A program made the position numbers and the translations under genes. The notes beneath the pieces were generated by a model. The model was given only the letters and a program-made list of their open reading frames with translations, was not told the origin of the DNA and did no database searches. This document shows positions 44,301 to 54,746 of a stretch of 64,000 nucleotides of DNA, piece by piece. The stretch comes from Brachionus manjavacas. Its lineage: Eukaryota > Rotifera > Eurotatoria > Ploima > Brachionidae. Location: assembly GCA_019054805.1 (NCBI GenBank), contig JAHQIY010000027.1:372001-436000 (forward strand), given 5' to 3'. How positions within the stretch are numbered: the stretch's first letter is position 1; every line of letters begins with the position of its first letter.

Positions 44301-45791
44301 TTTTTAGATAGTTAAATTTATACGAACCTATGAATCTCATGAGCGTTTGATTGATGACATTGATGGACTAAAAAGTGCCGGCGATTCAGAAGAGCTTAAA
44401 AGTCTACTGATCAAAATTCAGGATGCATGCAGGCAAAAATGGTCGACTTTTAACTTGAGCTTTTGTCTTACTGGCCTTATCAATCTGGCTTTTTCTATTC
44501 TAAACCTCAGCTTGAACAAGGACAAAGATATTAATTTAAAATTTATAATCTCTTTTCTTTGTGTATATTTGGTGCTAGGTCTGCTAACTCACAATTTCCA
44601 GAATGTCTGGATCTACACAAGCTTGGCAAACATTTACTTTTGCCTAAAAATTAAAAATTTAAATTTTATTAAAAAATTGTTTAAAGTAGAAAATTTAATT
44701 TTGTCTTTGGCATTTGTGATTCCTTTTTCGAATAGCTACATCATTAGGGAGAACAACTCGCTGCGTTTTCTCCTGACCACAGTTTTATTCTACAGGATTT
44801 ACTTGGGTAGAAAGAAAAAGGATTCCATCTTTAGACCATTGGCTTGCTTGATTTTGATCCGAGTGTGTCATGTGTTTTACGTTTGTCGTGAAGAGCTCTT
44901 GGACTCGTGTAGCCAGAGCATTTTTGCGCAGCAAATTCTCAAAAGTTCCATCAGCACCAAAGTGTACTTTTTATTCTTCATATTTAATTTTGTGTGTATT
45001 ACAGGCGTATTCTTTGTTCTAAAGACCAAAAATGCCAGACTAAATTTATTCCTCTCTGCTAGTTTATTGATCCTTGTAGCCTATAATTTTGTTCAAATAG
45101 TGGCCAAAGATTCCGCAGCGGTCAAATATCCACAACTTTTGCTAGCCAGACTATTTCTTCTAGTATTCACAGCGCAACAAATTTTTGCCCACTCATCAAC
45201 CAAAACAACATCAAAGGCAGATAGATTCTTTTTCATCAATCTGAATGTTGTGATGTTTGCCAGTCTTGTGCTGGGAGAAAGCTTGCTGTCTGTCTGGCTG
45301 CTGGCTTTGGTCTTGCATCTAACTCCCAATGGTAAATAAAATATTCCGGTCCTTGAGTGAATACAATTTTTCTTTTAGATGATTTGATTTTTTTATTTTT
45401 GCTGGAGCATTATTTCTTCTATGCCACTGGACATGAGACCACATTTACGCACATAAAGTGGGAGTCTGGATTTCATGGATTTGATGGAGATAACAATAAT
45501 AAACTGGTTCGAGTTGTAATGGCACTGATGATTATTTCCAACACCTTTGCAGCAAAGATCCTCACATTGCTAAATGTTGTGGGAAAAGCTGGAAAAGCAA
45601 TGAGTAGAAATTTGTTACAATTTTTTGTCATCAATGCTACCAAAGTTTTTTTCAGCGCTTTGTCTGTCTTTGTTCTGCGAAGACACTTGATGGTATGGAA
45701 AATATTTGCACCACGCTTCGTTTTCGATGGCATTGGTCTCTTAACAAGTCTTTTTTTTAGTATTTACTTTTTTTGTCTAAATAAAATTTAA
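38356..45791 (+). CDS. PIGO: GPI ethanolamine phosphate transferase 3 (four exons)
   Basis: Exons 38356-39035, 39082-39379, 44308-45331 and 45379-45791 join in frame to 804 residues (human about 1089). PIG-O adds ethanolamine phosphate to the third mannose of the GPI precursor in the ER, the group later joined to proteins. Visible: an N-terminal membrane segment, then the alkaline-phosphatase-like lumenal domain with IDALRFDF (metal Asp), DPPTTTMQR (nucleophile Thr), LPTFIDAGSNF, HYLGIDHCGH and MGDHGM...GDHGGDS metal motifs, and LLLGIPIPFSNLG. A many-pass membrane region follows in exons 3-4, ending in FYATGHETTF and LRRHLMVWKIFAPRFVFDG, a near-match to vertebrate PIGO. Intron 2 is 4.9 kb and carries an antisense LINE and a MITE; introns 1 and 3 are about 46 bp. 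The donor of intron 1 (GTGATT) is weak. AATAAA at 45780-45785 overlaps the last codons. Confidence 0.93.
39380..41190. other. PIGO intron 2, first part
   Basis: AT-rich intronic DNA. 39590-39740 holds a degenerate TTTACC/GTAAATTT-rich repeat like that at 28.4 kb. No gene seen. Confidence 0.4.
41205..41400 (-). pseudogene. Possible MULE C-terminal tail (AT-hook) fragment
   Basis: One minus-strand frame reads KAAEKKSGRPRKKIQL, and another DVEKRNHEQVRIPIQSDEL. The basic G-R-P-R-K-K tail resembles the ends of the SWIM-containing MULE relics in this window. Weak. Confidence 0.3.
41588..42890 (-). pseudogene. LINE (family D) reverse transcriptase in PIGO intron 2
   Basis: Minus-strand RT from a different LINE lineage. 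Upstream parts: NIDIRRKIHKNQFGYKNQYS, then an in-frame TAA near 42678, then SLDAQKAFDRLWRKGLFYKL. The last 344 codons are open: DGVKQGGILSPYLFNFYINE, IAYCDDIVLLSPTRFHLKLL (YCDD catalytic site), LTYLGLPIGN, LSKFARNTLLLNALR. The K-Q-G-G-I and YCDD variants set it apart from the PQGSV/FADD and YADD families here. 5'-truncated near 42890 and antisense to PIGO. Confidence 0.85.
42891..43640. other. PIGO intron 2, middle part
   Basis: AT-rich intronic sequence without recognised features. Confidence 0.35.
43641..44148. mobile_element. TA-flanked MITE in PIGO intron 2
   Basis: Left end CCGTATAACCTGACAAACTA continuing GCCAAGGGCT; the right end is its inverse (AGCCCTTGG..., ending TTTTACGG at 44148), about 30 bp with few mismatches. 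TA flanks both sides (43639-43640 and 44149-44150), as in pogo/mariner-type insertions. The interior has many TAAGCCCA-like words and no coding capacity. Confidence 0.75.
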
Positions 45792-46180
45792 TTAATTTTC
45801 AGTTTTTTTTTTAAATGACAGAGTAAAATTTAATTAAAATTTTTATTAATACCAAAGGAACAAAATATCATAAAAAAGTATTCATTGTGATAAAATTATG
45901 AAAATCTAACTGAGCAATTAAAAAAAAAAATTTTTTTAATCCGATCCAGAGGAATCATCCAAATTCTGGTCCTACATTGTCGTTAGAGGACATGAAAATT
46001 GGCGAATTGAAGTTAATGATCAAAATTAAATCTAATTTCCTTTTTTTTTGAAAAATATTTAGTTATTAAAAAAATATGTGATATAAAGAGAAAAGTCTTT
46101 TGACAGTCAAAAGAAGATTTTCACACACAAAACAATTCTAGATCAAAACTACAAAAAATTTTAAAATTAAATTTTATTTT
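45792..46180. other. Intergenic stretch 3' of PIGO
   Basis: No clear gene. A short minus-strand frame near 46030-45945 ends LDDSSGSD-stop but has no other support. Confidence 0.35.
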
Positions 46181-46184
46181 TGAT

Positions 46185-46405
46185 TTTTTTTAAGTTGGTT
46201 TTTCTAATTCAAGCACCTCCGATACCTTTCGAGGTCAGCCGAGTTTTGGCTTTTCACCAGCACATTCATTTATTTTCTCATTTTCAGAGTTCGAATCAGC
46301 ATTATTCTCTCTATAACGATTCCTAACTTTTTGAAATTTCAGTTTCTTTTTTTCTAATCCAAGTAATTCAATATTGTCCTTTAAACAAGCCGCTTAGGGT
46401 GGTTT
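46185..46405 (-). pseudogene. Possible transposase C-terminal fragment
   Basis: Minus-strand frame KDNIELLGLEKKKLKFQKVR, NRYRENNADSNSENEK, KPKLG-stop-PRKVSEVLELEK. Changing the single TGA would give a G-R-P-R-K-like basic motif as in the MULE tails nearby. Identity is uncertain. Confidence 0.3.
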
Positions 46406-47090
46406 ATTTAATGTATTTTAAGCATATAACCGTTTATATCTTCAAGATAAAAATCTAGAATTTTTGGCATTTTATGAAATTGCAAATTTCCAAAAAATAA
46501 TTTCTTAATGATTAATTCATGTAAAAAATTAAATTTATGTTTTAAAAAAAAATTAAATATTTATCAGTACACACAAAAAAAAGATATTTACAACCAAAAA
46601 AAGACGTTGTGTGTGAAAATATTGTTTTATTTAGAATGATTAAGCTTTATTTCCTAGTTTCTTTTTATATTCACTTTTAATCAAGCATTAAGAACTGCAC
46701 TACAAATTGTAGTTACTTATTCTTTATTTTTAGTTTTTATTTTCACTCTAATTTTAATCAATAAAATATTTTAAAAAGAATTCGTTATCTGTAACTACGC
46801 TTAAGGTAGTGGCCAGACTTTAAGGGTAACAGGTTTCTAACTTAACTTGAGCTAAAGGATCTAAATAAAAGAAAAAAGATAACAGCTGTCAGTAATCAAG
46901 AGGGGTCTTATACGCCTCAATATTAATTGATATTAAAAATAAATATCAATTTACTTTAAAAATCGATTTTTTAGCTTTTTGATTTGCACCTGAAAATTAA
47001 TTGATTAATTTGATATTAGTTTGAAAACAACATAATTTATTTAAAATAAGTTTTTTGTATAAAATATGTTTAAAATTTATTTAAACAGAA
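46406..47090. other. AT-rich stretch upstream of a MULE relic
   Basis: No coding pattern. A GTGTGTGAAAAT word at about 46610 is inverse to one at about 46120, too short to define an element. Confidence 0.3.
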
Positions 47091-47099
47091 TACAAATTC

Positions 47100-47815
47100 A
47101 AGTGCATCTGTTTTTGTTGAAGAAGAAGAACACGTTCACATACCAAAAACAAGAGGTGTTCCTGAACAAACCAAGCAAATCATAATTCAAAAATACGAAG
47201 AAAACAACAAGCCAAAATAAATTATGAGATGGATGAAAAAAAACAAACAAGAACTCAAAAATGTGAATCTTAGCGAACTGTTAAATTATCAATGTATCTT
47301 ATCAAGCAACAAAAACAATGTGCAAAGGTTATTTTGAAAAGACAGTGTGGTTTTCGTTTGAAGAATATATCAAAGAGATAAATTCATTTCGATTTGTGAG
47401 ATTCAATCAAGAAGAATGGGAATCAAGCGTCTGCTCATGTCCAGACTGGGATATAAACTTGATTTGTTAACATGTAATTGGTGTTGAATACAGGTTGAAA
47501 TTATGTAAATTTCCTGGCTTAGATCTCAATCTAGAGGCAAAAAAGAAACGAGGAAGAAAAGAAATGCTTTGGTACAACTTATTTCGACCTGTCCATTTAA
47601 CATATGAAGATGATCAAGCTCTACAAAGTTTTAGCTACTAATTTCCAATTTCGATGGCTCAATCAATCAACCAAGATCCGCATTCAAATGAAAATGATAA
47701 TGATCAAAATCAAGCCGAAAATATTAATAATGACATCCAAACTATTGTACAACCAACAACATCTTCAAATTTAGCTCCGAGAAAAATAGGCCGTCCTAGA
47801 AAAAATCCATAAAAT
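47100..47815 (+). pseudogene. MULE-derived relic: N-terminal region joined to SWIM zinc finger
   Basis: Plus strand: EEEEHVHIPKTRGVPEQTKQ, then NNKPK-stop-IMRWMKKNKQ (the segment after the N-terminal zinc domain of MULEs). This leads directly to WFSFEEYIKEINSFRFVRFN and CSCPDWDINLIC-stop-HVIGVEYR, a SWIM finger whose Lys codon has become TAA. FPGLDLNLEAKKKRGRK follows, and finally LAPRKIGRPRKNP-stop at about 47812. The DDE core is absent, as in the relic at 10 kb. Confidence 0.65.
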
Positions 47816-48138
47816 AACACTAAAAAAATTTGTAAGAAATGTGTGAATTTTTATATTAATAAATATTTAATATAATAATTTACTAAATTAATTTTGCTAC
47901 TTTTACTATTAAATTTTTGATTTTATTTTTATTTTTTATGCTATGAATTTAATTATTTTTACCACGAAAATAATTTTACAACAGGCAAATCCAAATTTAA
48001 TCTTGTTTCATCACCTTGTTTCATCTTCTTCGTAAATTTCACAAATTTCATCTTATCATCATACAATCTAATTGATCTTAGTTCATCCGACAATTTATCA
48101 ATTTCATCTATTATATTCATTATATAGATTTATATATA

Positions 48139-49161
48139 CCGTAAACATTTACCTTTAATTCCATGTAATATTACCTAGAGAGCGGGTATAAGGACATGCA
48201 ATTATAGCGTTTTTAGGGTACTTTTTGAATAAATACAATTACACGTTATAATTTTAGAAAATTTTAATAAAAGCTAAAAAATCATCTATAAATACTTGTA
48301 AAATTTTAAAAAAGTAAAAAAAAATTCAAAATCGAAACATTTTATTTTCAGAATGAAAAACTCGAATTAAAAATTAAACTTTTAAAAAAAATTGATTGTT
48401 TTTGTTTTAAAAATGTTAAAATGCAAATTTTTAATACATTAGACGACAAAGATTGACTATCAGCTTGAATTGACCTTCGACGTCTTTCAAAATTTTGCTC
48501 ATCCTGCCCTTTAATCCTTTCGTATTATTTTTTTCTCAATTCACGAAGTTTCCTTTTTTTTCTTGTCGCTTTTGTTTTTCTTCCTCAGTCTCTTGTACTA
48601 GTTCAACAACGTTTGGTGTCACCGATTCAACTGGTTCAACTTCCTTGACTGGTTTTTCTGATGACATTGATTCAATTGGTTCTTCTTGTATACTCGGTTC
48701 ATCTTCTTTCATATCTTCAAAACCCTCTTCTTCTTCTAACTCATCTTCGATTACGATGCCTTACACCTCTTTGTTTTGCATTTAATAATTCGTTTTTTTG
48801 TTTTGCCTAATTCATAAGAGACTGTCTAATTATTACTTTTGGATGTTTTTTGACAATTGTTGTTGTTTTTTAACAACTCGTTTAAGGACTCAAGCTTATA
48901 TTTTAATAAGTAAGACCTCCTTTTTGCTTTAAAACAAGGCGTTTGTTCTCTTGGACTTACCATTTGAATTGAATTTAATTTGATTTAAATTTTTTATTTT
49001 ATTCAATGAATATTTGATTTTAAAGAAAAAAGAAAATATTGCAACATATTTTTTTGATATGTTTTTTTTTGCAATGAATTCGCATAATCTCAGCTATAAT
49101 TACATGTAATTGTATTTATAACCTCAGATATAATTGCGCAATTATAGGTAAATGTTTACGG
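48139..49161 (-). mobile_element. TA-flanked DNA transposon with pogo-like remnant
   Basis: Terminal inverted repeats of about 22 bp (CCGTAAACATTTACCTTTAA at 48139; inverse, one mismatch, ending at 49161), flanked by TA on both sides. On the minus strand the interior reads SPREQTPCFKAKRRSYLLKY, KLESLNELLKNNNN, then a degenerate stretch and a glutamate-rich EDELEEEEGFEDMKEDE-type region. The first part resembles the helix-turn-helix DNA-binding start of pogo/CENP-B-like transposases (K-x-R-S-Y-x-x-x-Y-K-L-x-x-L). No DDE core is left. The outer CCGTA matches the MITE in PIGO intron 2. Confidence 0.65.
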
Positions 49162-49163
49162 TA

Positions 49164-50159
49164 CATTTTTTAATATTTCTTATTTCTTGATCTCTGGTGC
49201 TGCACCAAATGCATAATTTAAAAAAATATTTTTTATTTTAACTTTAAAATCGAGTTCTGGTGATGCATTAAACTAAGGCTTTCAGTGTTTGATGCGGATC
49301 TATACGCTATTAGATTAACTCAAAGTTAACAATATTATAGCATGGGCGAGATGTACTTTAGTGCATGGTCCAAAGGCCTGTTATAACTTGTGGTGCAGCA
49401 TAATAGAACGAGGAAATAAAGTAAGTGTTTTTTTTTTTTTTTCATTTTGCACACAATTTTTCGTCAAATTCAATAAATAAACGATTTTTTTCAAATTTAA
49501 TAATTAATTTCGGAATTTTTGCAACATACTTTATAATTTGAGAAACAGAAAAAAATAGTATTTTAAATAAAATTTTATTATTTAAACATCCAATTTACTT
49601 AAGAAATTTGTCATATAAAATTTATAATTTTTAGGTCATCACTGAAAATTAATTTACAGGTAAAAAAATTGGCCAAAGATTTAACATCTTTTAATTTTAG
49701 ATATAAAACAATTTTTCTCAAAAAAGAAGATCATTTATTGCACTCCAAACGTGACAAGACGCACATTTATTTCTCTTTTCTGAAATTTAAAAAACTATTT
49801 TATTAAATCAAAAACTAAAAATTAAAGTACTAGTGATTCAATTAAATTAATAGAAAATTCTTTTATGGAAAAAAATTTAAATTTATTTCTGTGATTAATT
49901 GCTGACAAAAATTATAAAAAAAAATAAACAACCGAAACTAATTCATCCCAATACAAAAAAAATTAAATTAAAATGAAAGCTTAAGGAAAGTTTATTTTAT
50001 TTAAAAAAAAAAACTAAATAAAAAGTTATGAAATTTTAGCTTCACATAAAAATACTCCATACTAAAAACAAAACTCGAATATTTCTAACGCAATATTAAA
50101 ATATTCGTTTTTACATAAGTTCAAAATTTTTAAAATAATATTTAATAGCTTTTTAATAA
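49164..50159. other. Intergenic stretch upstream of SMIM13-COX20
   Basis: AT-rich and non-coding; 49200-49400 is somewhat more complex (GATGCATTAAAC, ATGGTCCAAAGGCC). It must contain the promoter for the SMIM13-COX20 unit, but no TATA box is obvious. Confidence 0.35.
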
Positions 50160-50409
50160 ATGTTTTTTGATTTGCTTAAATTCACAATATCTTTTCTAAT
50201 TGCATTTGTATTTTTTATACTCTTCTTAATTTCTGGTAAACAAATGACTCTTCTGGTCAAAAAAATGATAAATTTTAATCAATTTTAAAGCCTGGTACTT
50301 GTTCTGGAGATTTTTTTTGTCCAAATTCGACTTTATCCGAGAACTTCTTTCGCCCAACAGCTCAAACAGCCCATCTTCCATAAACACAAGCCGTGCACGC
50401 CGAGACTAG
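50160..50409 (+). CDS. SMIM13: Small integral membrane protein 13
   Basis: Two exons, 50160-50235 and 50291-50409 (55-bp GT-AG intron, phase 1), encode 64 residues. Residues 2-27 form one hydrophobic membrane helix. It is followed by WYLFWRFFLSKFDFIRELL, which lines up with the conserved W-Y-x-x-W-x-x-F-L-S-K-F-x-F-x-R-E-L of vertebrate SMIM13. A short Ser/Arg-rich tail ends it. The function of SMIM13 is not established; it is a conserved metazoan micro-protein. Its TAG stop is 2 nt before the COX20 ATG within one continuous exon, so both frames probably share a transcript. It was found by testing splice sites, since neither exon is long enough to stand out. The family match is strong in spite of the length. 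Confidence 0.82.
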
Positions 50410-50411
50410 AC

Positions 50412-50883
50412 ATGAGCGACAAGGAAACCAATGTTTCAAAAGAACAGCTCGAAAATCGCATCCAAGAAGCTAGGGAAAAATTTGACCAAAATCTATCAGA
50501 CTTTAAGCGCAAAAAGCTAATTGAAGTTCCCTGCTTTAGATCAACCTTTCTTACAAGTACTTCCTCGTTTAAATGTCAACTCCGAGCTAAGATTTTTATT
50601 TGCAGGTATTCCAGTCGGGCTGGTGCTTGGCCTGTTCAGCTATCTTTTCACTAACAAAGTCAAGCTGGCAAGTAATGTGGCCATGGGCTCGTATCTGCTC
50701 GTTTCAGCCGGATACTTTGCCAATTGCCGATATGAGTTCAACAAACAAGTAGCCCAGAACAAAGAACTTGGCGACATCATGAATCTGATTATAAAATACC
50801 GCGGCACTGAGCTTGAAGAGCAATTTCAAAAAAAGTATAAAGAAAAACTGGAGGAAATCGACTCCAAGTCAAAATATGTCTAA
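50412..50883 (+). CDS. COX20: Cytochrome c oxidase assembly factor COX20
   Basis: Two exons, 50412-50556 and 50606-50883 (49-bp GT-AG intron, phase 1), give 140 residues. COX20 is an inner-mitochondrial-membrane chaperone that stabilises newly made COX2 for copper insertion. Visible: a charged helical N-terminus (SKEQLENRIQEAREKFDQ), the family motif VPCFRSTFL, two membrane helices (IPVGLVLGLFSYLFT and NVAMGSYLLVSAGYF) with the loop NKVKLA between them, then NCRYEFNKQ matching the family C-R-Y signature after helix 2. The C-terminus is charged. The ATG at 50412 lies 2 nt after the SMIM13 stop. AATAAA at 50903-50908. Slightly longer than human COX20 (118). Confidence 0.88.
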
Positions 50884-50909
50884 ATAATTTTTATCATTTT
50901 TTAATAAAC

Positions 50910-52117
50910 TGTAACAAATTTATTTTTAATTTTATTTTTGGTCCCGCAAGTGGTTTATGGCGCTTGGGCAAGCTAAAATGTCAAGTTAATTTTGCGACGA
51001 TAAATTTTTAAGATTTAAATTTGAATTTAATTTTTATAAGAGTTAGATATTTTTTTTCTTATTAGAAAAGTAGGGTTATTTTTTGAGTTTCATTTATTCT
51101 CTTCTTGAGGACAAAAATCAATGAAATTTTTTTACTTAGTTGTAATTTTAAGGAAAAAAAATAATTTTTTAAAGGAAATTAATTGATCTGATTAACTTTT
51201 AAAGAATTTTTTTGTTATCAAAATTTTTTTTAATAAAAAAACACATACATCTGAATCAAATTTATTAATTTATTCAAAATTTAATTAATTAAATCATTTT
51301 TTTAGTATTAAAAAATTTTAATTTGTGTGCCTAAAATAATTAAATCTTATTTCAAAACTATATATTTTAACTACACTTTTGTCTTGTTGAAAATACCAAA
51401 AGGATTCTAGAGCAACTCGAGGTGTAGCCCCAAATTTTTGTTTTTAATTTTCCATGAAATTTTTATTACCTATTGACAAAAAAATTATTTAAATAAAAAA
51501 AGAAATAAGGAAAATAAATAATTTAAATTATAAAGGAAATAAGGAAAAAAACATTTTATTTTGAATACAAATTAAATAATATTTTTATCGAATAATTTGG
51601 TTTCTTTTCTTTTTTCATACTGTTCTATGACCCTTTTCGCTTCATTTGCTTTTTTTTATTTTTTCCTTTTCGCGATAAATAAAATTAAAAAGATGGAAGG
51701 AAGAAAAGATTCAAACTAGTTGTTTGAATTTTTTAATGCAATACGGTGGACAAATAGTTTCAACACTAATTTAAAAATTTTAAATAATTTTTAATTTAAA
51801 AATATTTTTCTCTTTCCAAATATGGATTTATATCGGGGTAAGCACGCATTATGTTCAAGATTTTTTTAAATTTATTTAATAAATATTTTTCTTTCAAAAA
51901 ATTTAAATTTCAATTAAAATTAAGAGATGCATTTTTACAAATAAAAAGTAAAAAAATAAGTTAATTTAGCACTTTTTCCCTTAAAAAAGTAACTAAAAAA
52001 AAGCTCAGCAATTTTTTAAACAAAGAATAAAAGTTAAGTTTTTTTTTGCAAGTTTTTATTGAATTTAAAATATTCAAATTTTTATTTTTTTTCAAATTAA
52101 AAGTTTAGATTTTAAAA
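50910..52117. other. Intergenic stretch between COX20 and MRPL12
   Basis: AT-rich and non-coding. No repeat ends recognised. Confidence 0.4.
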
Positions 52118-52645
52118 ATGATAACCAAAAGCGTTAGACTAATGCCTGTGATTAGATCACTTGTCCAGCGAAGAGCCTTGACGGCCCAGAGTCAAGTGGA
52201 AATTAAAGCACCACAAATGGACGGAGAATCCAAGGACTACTCGGCAAAAATAGTTAATTTAGTAGAGGAAATTTCAAAATTAAATCTGATAGAGGTGAGT
52301 GATTTGAATGAATTGTTGAGGAAAAAGCTGAATATTAAAGACGTTCCGATGAGCTTTGCGGCAATGCCTGCTGGTGCTGCTGCTGCACCCCAGGAAGAAG
52401 CGGAGGAGGCACTGCCCAAAGCTACAAAAAGTTCGTTCAGACTCAAGTTGGTCAAGTTCGATGACACCAAAAAAGTGGCTCTAATAAAAGAGATAAAAGC
52501 GCTGGGCGAAAATATCAACTTGGTCCAGGCCAAAAAATTTGTCGAGTCTCTACCCCAGGTTTTTAGGGACAACATTCCTAAAGACGAAGCTGAAAAATTA
52601 AAAGAACAATTGGAAAAAGCCGGAGCAACGTGCGAAATCGAATAG
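52118..52645 (+). CDS. MRPL12: Mitochondrial ribosomal protein bL12m
   Basis: Complete single-exon frame of 175 residues. bL12 forms the stalk of the large ribosomal subunit and recruits translation factors. The first about 25 residues are basic and hydroxylated (KSVRLMPVIRSLVQRRAL), a mitochondrial presequence. Residues 40-75 are the dimerisation domain (KIVNLVEEISKLNLIEVSDL). A flexible Ala/Glu hinge covers 80-102, and 105-175 is the globular C-terminal domain (FRLKLVKFDDTKKVALIKEI, then AKKFVESLPQVFRDNI and LKEQLEKAGATCEI). Length and domain order are as expected. AATAAA at 52697-52702, 52 nt past the stop. Confidence 0.93.
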   Translation: MITKSVRLMPVIRSLVQRRALTAQSQVEIKAPQMDGESKDYSAKIVNLVEEISKLNLIEVSDLNELLRKKLNIKDVPMSFAAMPAGAAAAPQEEAEEALPKATKSSFRLKLVKFDDTKKVALIKEIKALGENINLVQAKKFVESLPQVFRDNIPKDEAEKLKEQLEKAGATCEIE

Positions 52646-52702
52646 AGTTAAAAATTTAAAAATTGAAGATTTCTTAGTTTAATGAAATTTTATAAAAATA
52701 AA

Positions 52703-53455
52703 AAGTTTAAATATCCTTTGTATATTTTTTATATTTATAGACTATTTTTAGTTAAAAAAAACATGCTAACATCATCAGACAGGTGAAAATAGGTTTTTTT
52801 TTAATCAAAAATAAGAAAAATTAAAAAATACTCATTTTTAATGTATTCGAGACAAATAAGTAAAACTAGAAAACTTTACCCACGGTAAGCGATATTTTTA
52901 AGTTCCAAAATCAAAGCTAAAGATGGCTTATTCAAAAAAAAATCTTTTATAGATTAATATTTGCTATATATAAAGAGCCTAAATATTTTTTTGCCAAAAG
53001 TTGATTTTAAAAATAAAAAAACACTTTATGCAATTAAAAATGATTCGAAAAGTGAAACAGTAAATTTTTAGTGTTAATAAATAAAAAATTAAAAAACAAA
53101 TTTATTTTTATACTTTTATTTTGGATAAGTTTTTTTTGATAATAGATTCTAATTTCAAAAATATGAGTTTGACCAGCCTCCATCATTTTTTATGGACGAT
53201 GGCTTTTGACGAAAAAAAAATAAAGAAAAAGTAAAACTTTGTAGAATAAAAAAATAAAATGTAGTATAAATTTATTCATTTTTTAAAGTATATCTTTTAC
53301 AACTTTAGTATAAAAAAATTTCAGAATAGTTTTGCTATTATTTTTTCTCTCTAAGTGATGAAAGACCAGCAAAAAGGAAACCAAATCGACCAACTAAGGC
53401 GAGAACTGCTTTAGAATTTGACTGATTGTTTTTGTACACTTATTTTTCAAGATCC
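52703..53455. other. AT-rich intergenic stretch
   Basis: No coding pattern; near 53345-53420 a short phrase (GATGAAAGACCAGCAAAAAG) may be a mobile-element scrap. Confidence 0.35.
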
Positions 53456-53459
53456 TTTA

Positions 53460-54471
53460 AATTAAAGACCAATTAGTATAACGAGTTGTTTAGGAGAGCT
53501 ATTGGAACGAATAGTCTATTCAAGATTTTACAATTTTTTGGAACAAAATTCACTCCTTAACCACGAGCAATCTGGATTTAGGAAACACCGGCGAACATCA
53601 GATAATCTATTCTTTTTAATTCAAAAAATTGTGGAATCATTTAATAGAAAAAAAATGTTTATGGCCTTTTCTTTTGATATTTCTAAAGCCTTTGATAGGG
53701 TTTGGCATGAAGGTTTACTTTTTAAATTGATTGAAATGAATCCACCTAATTACTTGACTAACTGGATTAGATCCTTTTTAGATAGTAGGACATTTAAGGT
53801 AAATGTGAATGATCATCTTAGCGAAGAATATAAAATAACTGCAGGTGTTCCTCAAGGCTCAGTAATTAGTCCTCTTTTATTTAGTATATATATTAATGAC
53901 ATCCCAAAAAGAAACAAAACAAATAATGAATACTCTCTGCTTTTCGCAGATGATCTAGTTACATTCTTCATTTATAACAAGAAAGGGAACCTAGAGAATA
54001 AGATTAATAAATACACCAACGAACTAGAACAATGGCTTATTAAGTGGAAAATGAAGATATCAGTTGAAAAGTTGTGTTCAGTAGTCTTTTCTAAGTAAAA
54101 AAAAGAGAGTGATAATCTAAACTTATGAATGGGGTCTCAATCAAAACACACTAGGAAATTTATATAAATCTTTTGTCGGATCGATTTTAGACTATTCTTT
54201 TCCTCGCTTGAATTCATTTTCAGAAAATAATATCAAAAAACTTCAAGCAATTCAGAATTCAGAAGTAAGTTCTATCGATCTTAAGTTAAAATATGATTTT
54301 CCATCCAAAATCTTGCATCATGAAACTTTTAATAAACTAAAATTACTAACAGTCTCGAATCGTCTTTTTGAGTTGAGTGAGAGATATGTTGGGACAGGAC
54401 TGAGTCATTCTATTCCATTGGTTGAAAGACTGGTGAAGAAATACAAAGAAGGTTTCGAATCAAGATATATT
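53460..54471 (+). pseudogene. LINE (family A) RT, interrupted copy
   Basis: The best RT of family A in the window. From 53502: RIVYSRFYNFLEQNSLL, EQSGFRKHRRTSDNLFFLIQ, SFDISKAFDRVWHEGLLFKL, AGVPQGSVISPLLFS, then FADDLVTFF at the catalytic site and a stop near 54096. A deletion joins this to the C-terminal frame (KKLQAIQNSEVSSI, LLTVSNRLFELSERYVGTGL, EGFESRYI). There a gypsy-type element interrupts it at 54471. It continues at 59812-59882 and, after another insertion, at 60245-60385. Confidence 0.88.
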
Positions 54472-54746
54472 TGTTTTGCCCAACAAAATAGTCACTTAAC
54501 TTTGCTTTACTTATCTTTCTTGTTTGTTTGCCTTAACATAATCGCATTTTTTGTCCGAAGACGTCCTTATTTAATGAATGCTGTCCTGGGTAAAATCGGG
54601 TATGTGCCCCAAGCACATATGAGTCAAAGAAAGAAGACTTTGAAAAAATTAATCCCGAAGAAAAGAGCAGCTTAATCCTAGTTAATCACAAGGACGATGA
54701 TCCATATCGACACTTTAGTGATTGGCTACAAGAGGGTTCAACCATA

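Noticed and set aside
45093-45733. Two minus-strand frames of about 80 codons
   Set aside because: Antisense of PIGO exons 3 and 4.
48495-48785. Ser/Thr-rich plus-strand frame of 96 codons
   Set aside because: Antisense of the acidic region in the pogo-like remnant.
52237-52575. Minus-strand frame of 112 codons
   Set aside because: Antisense shadow of MRPL12.
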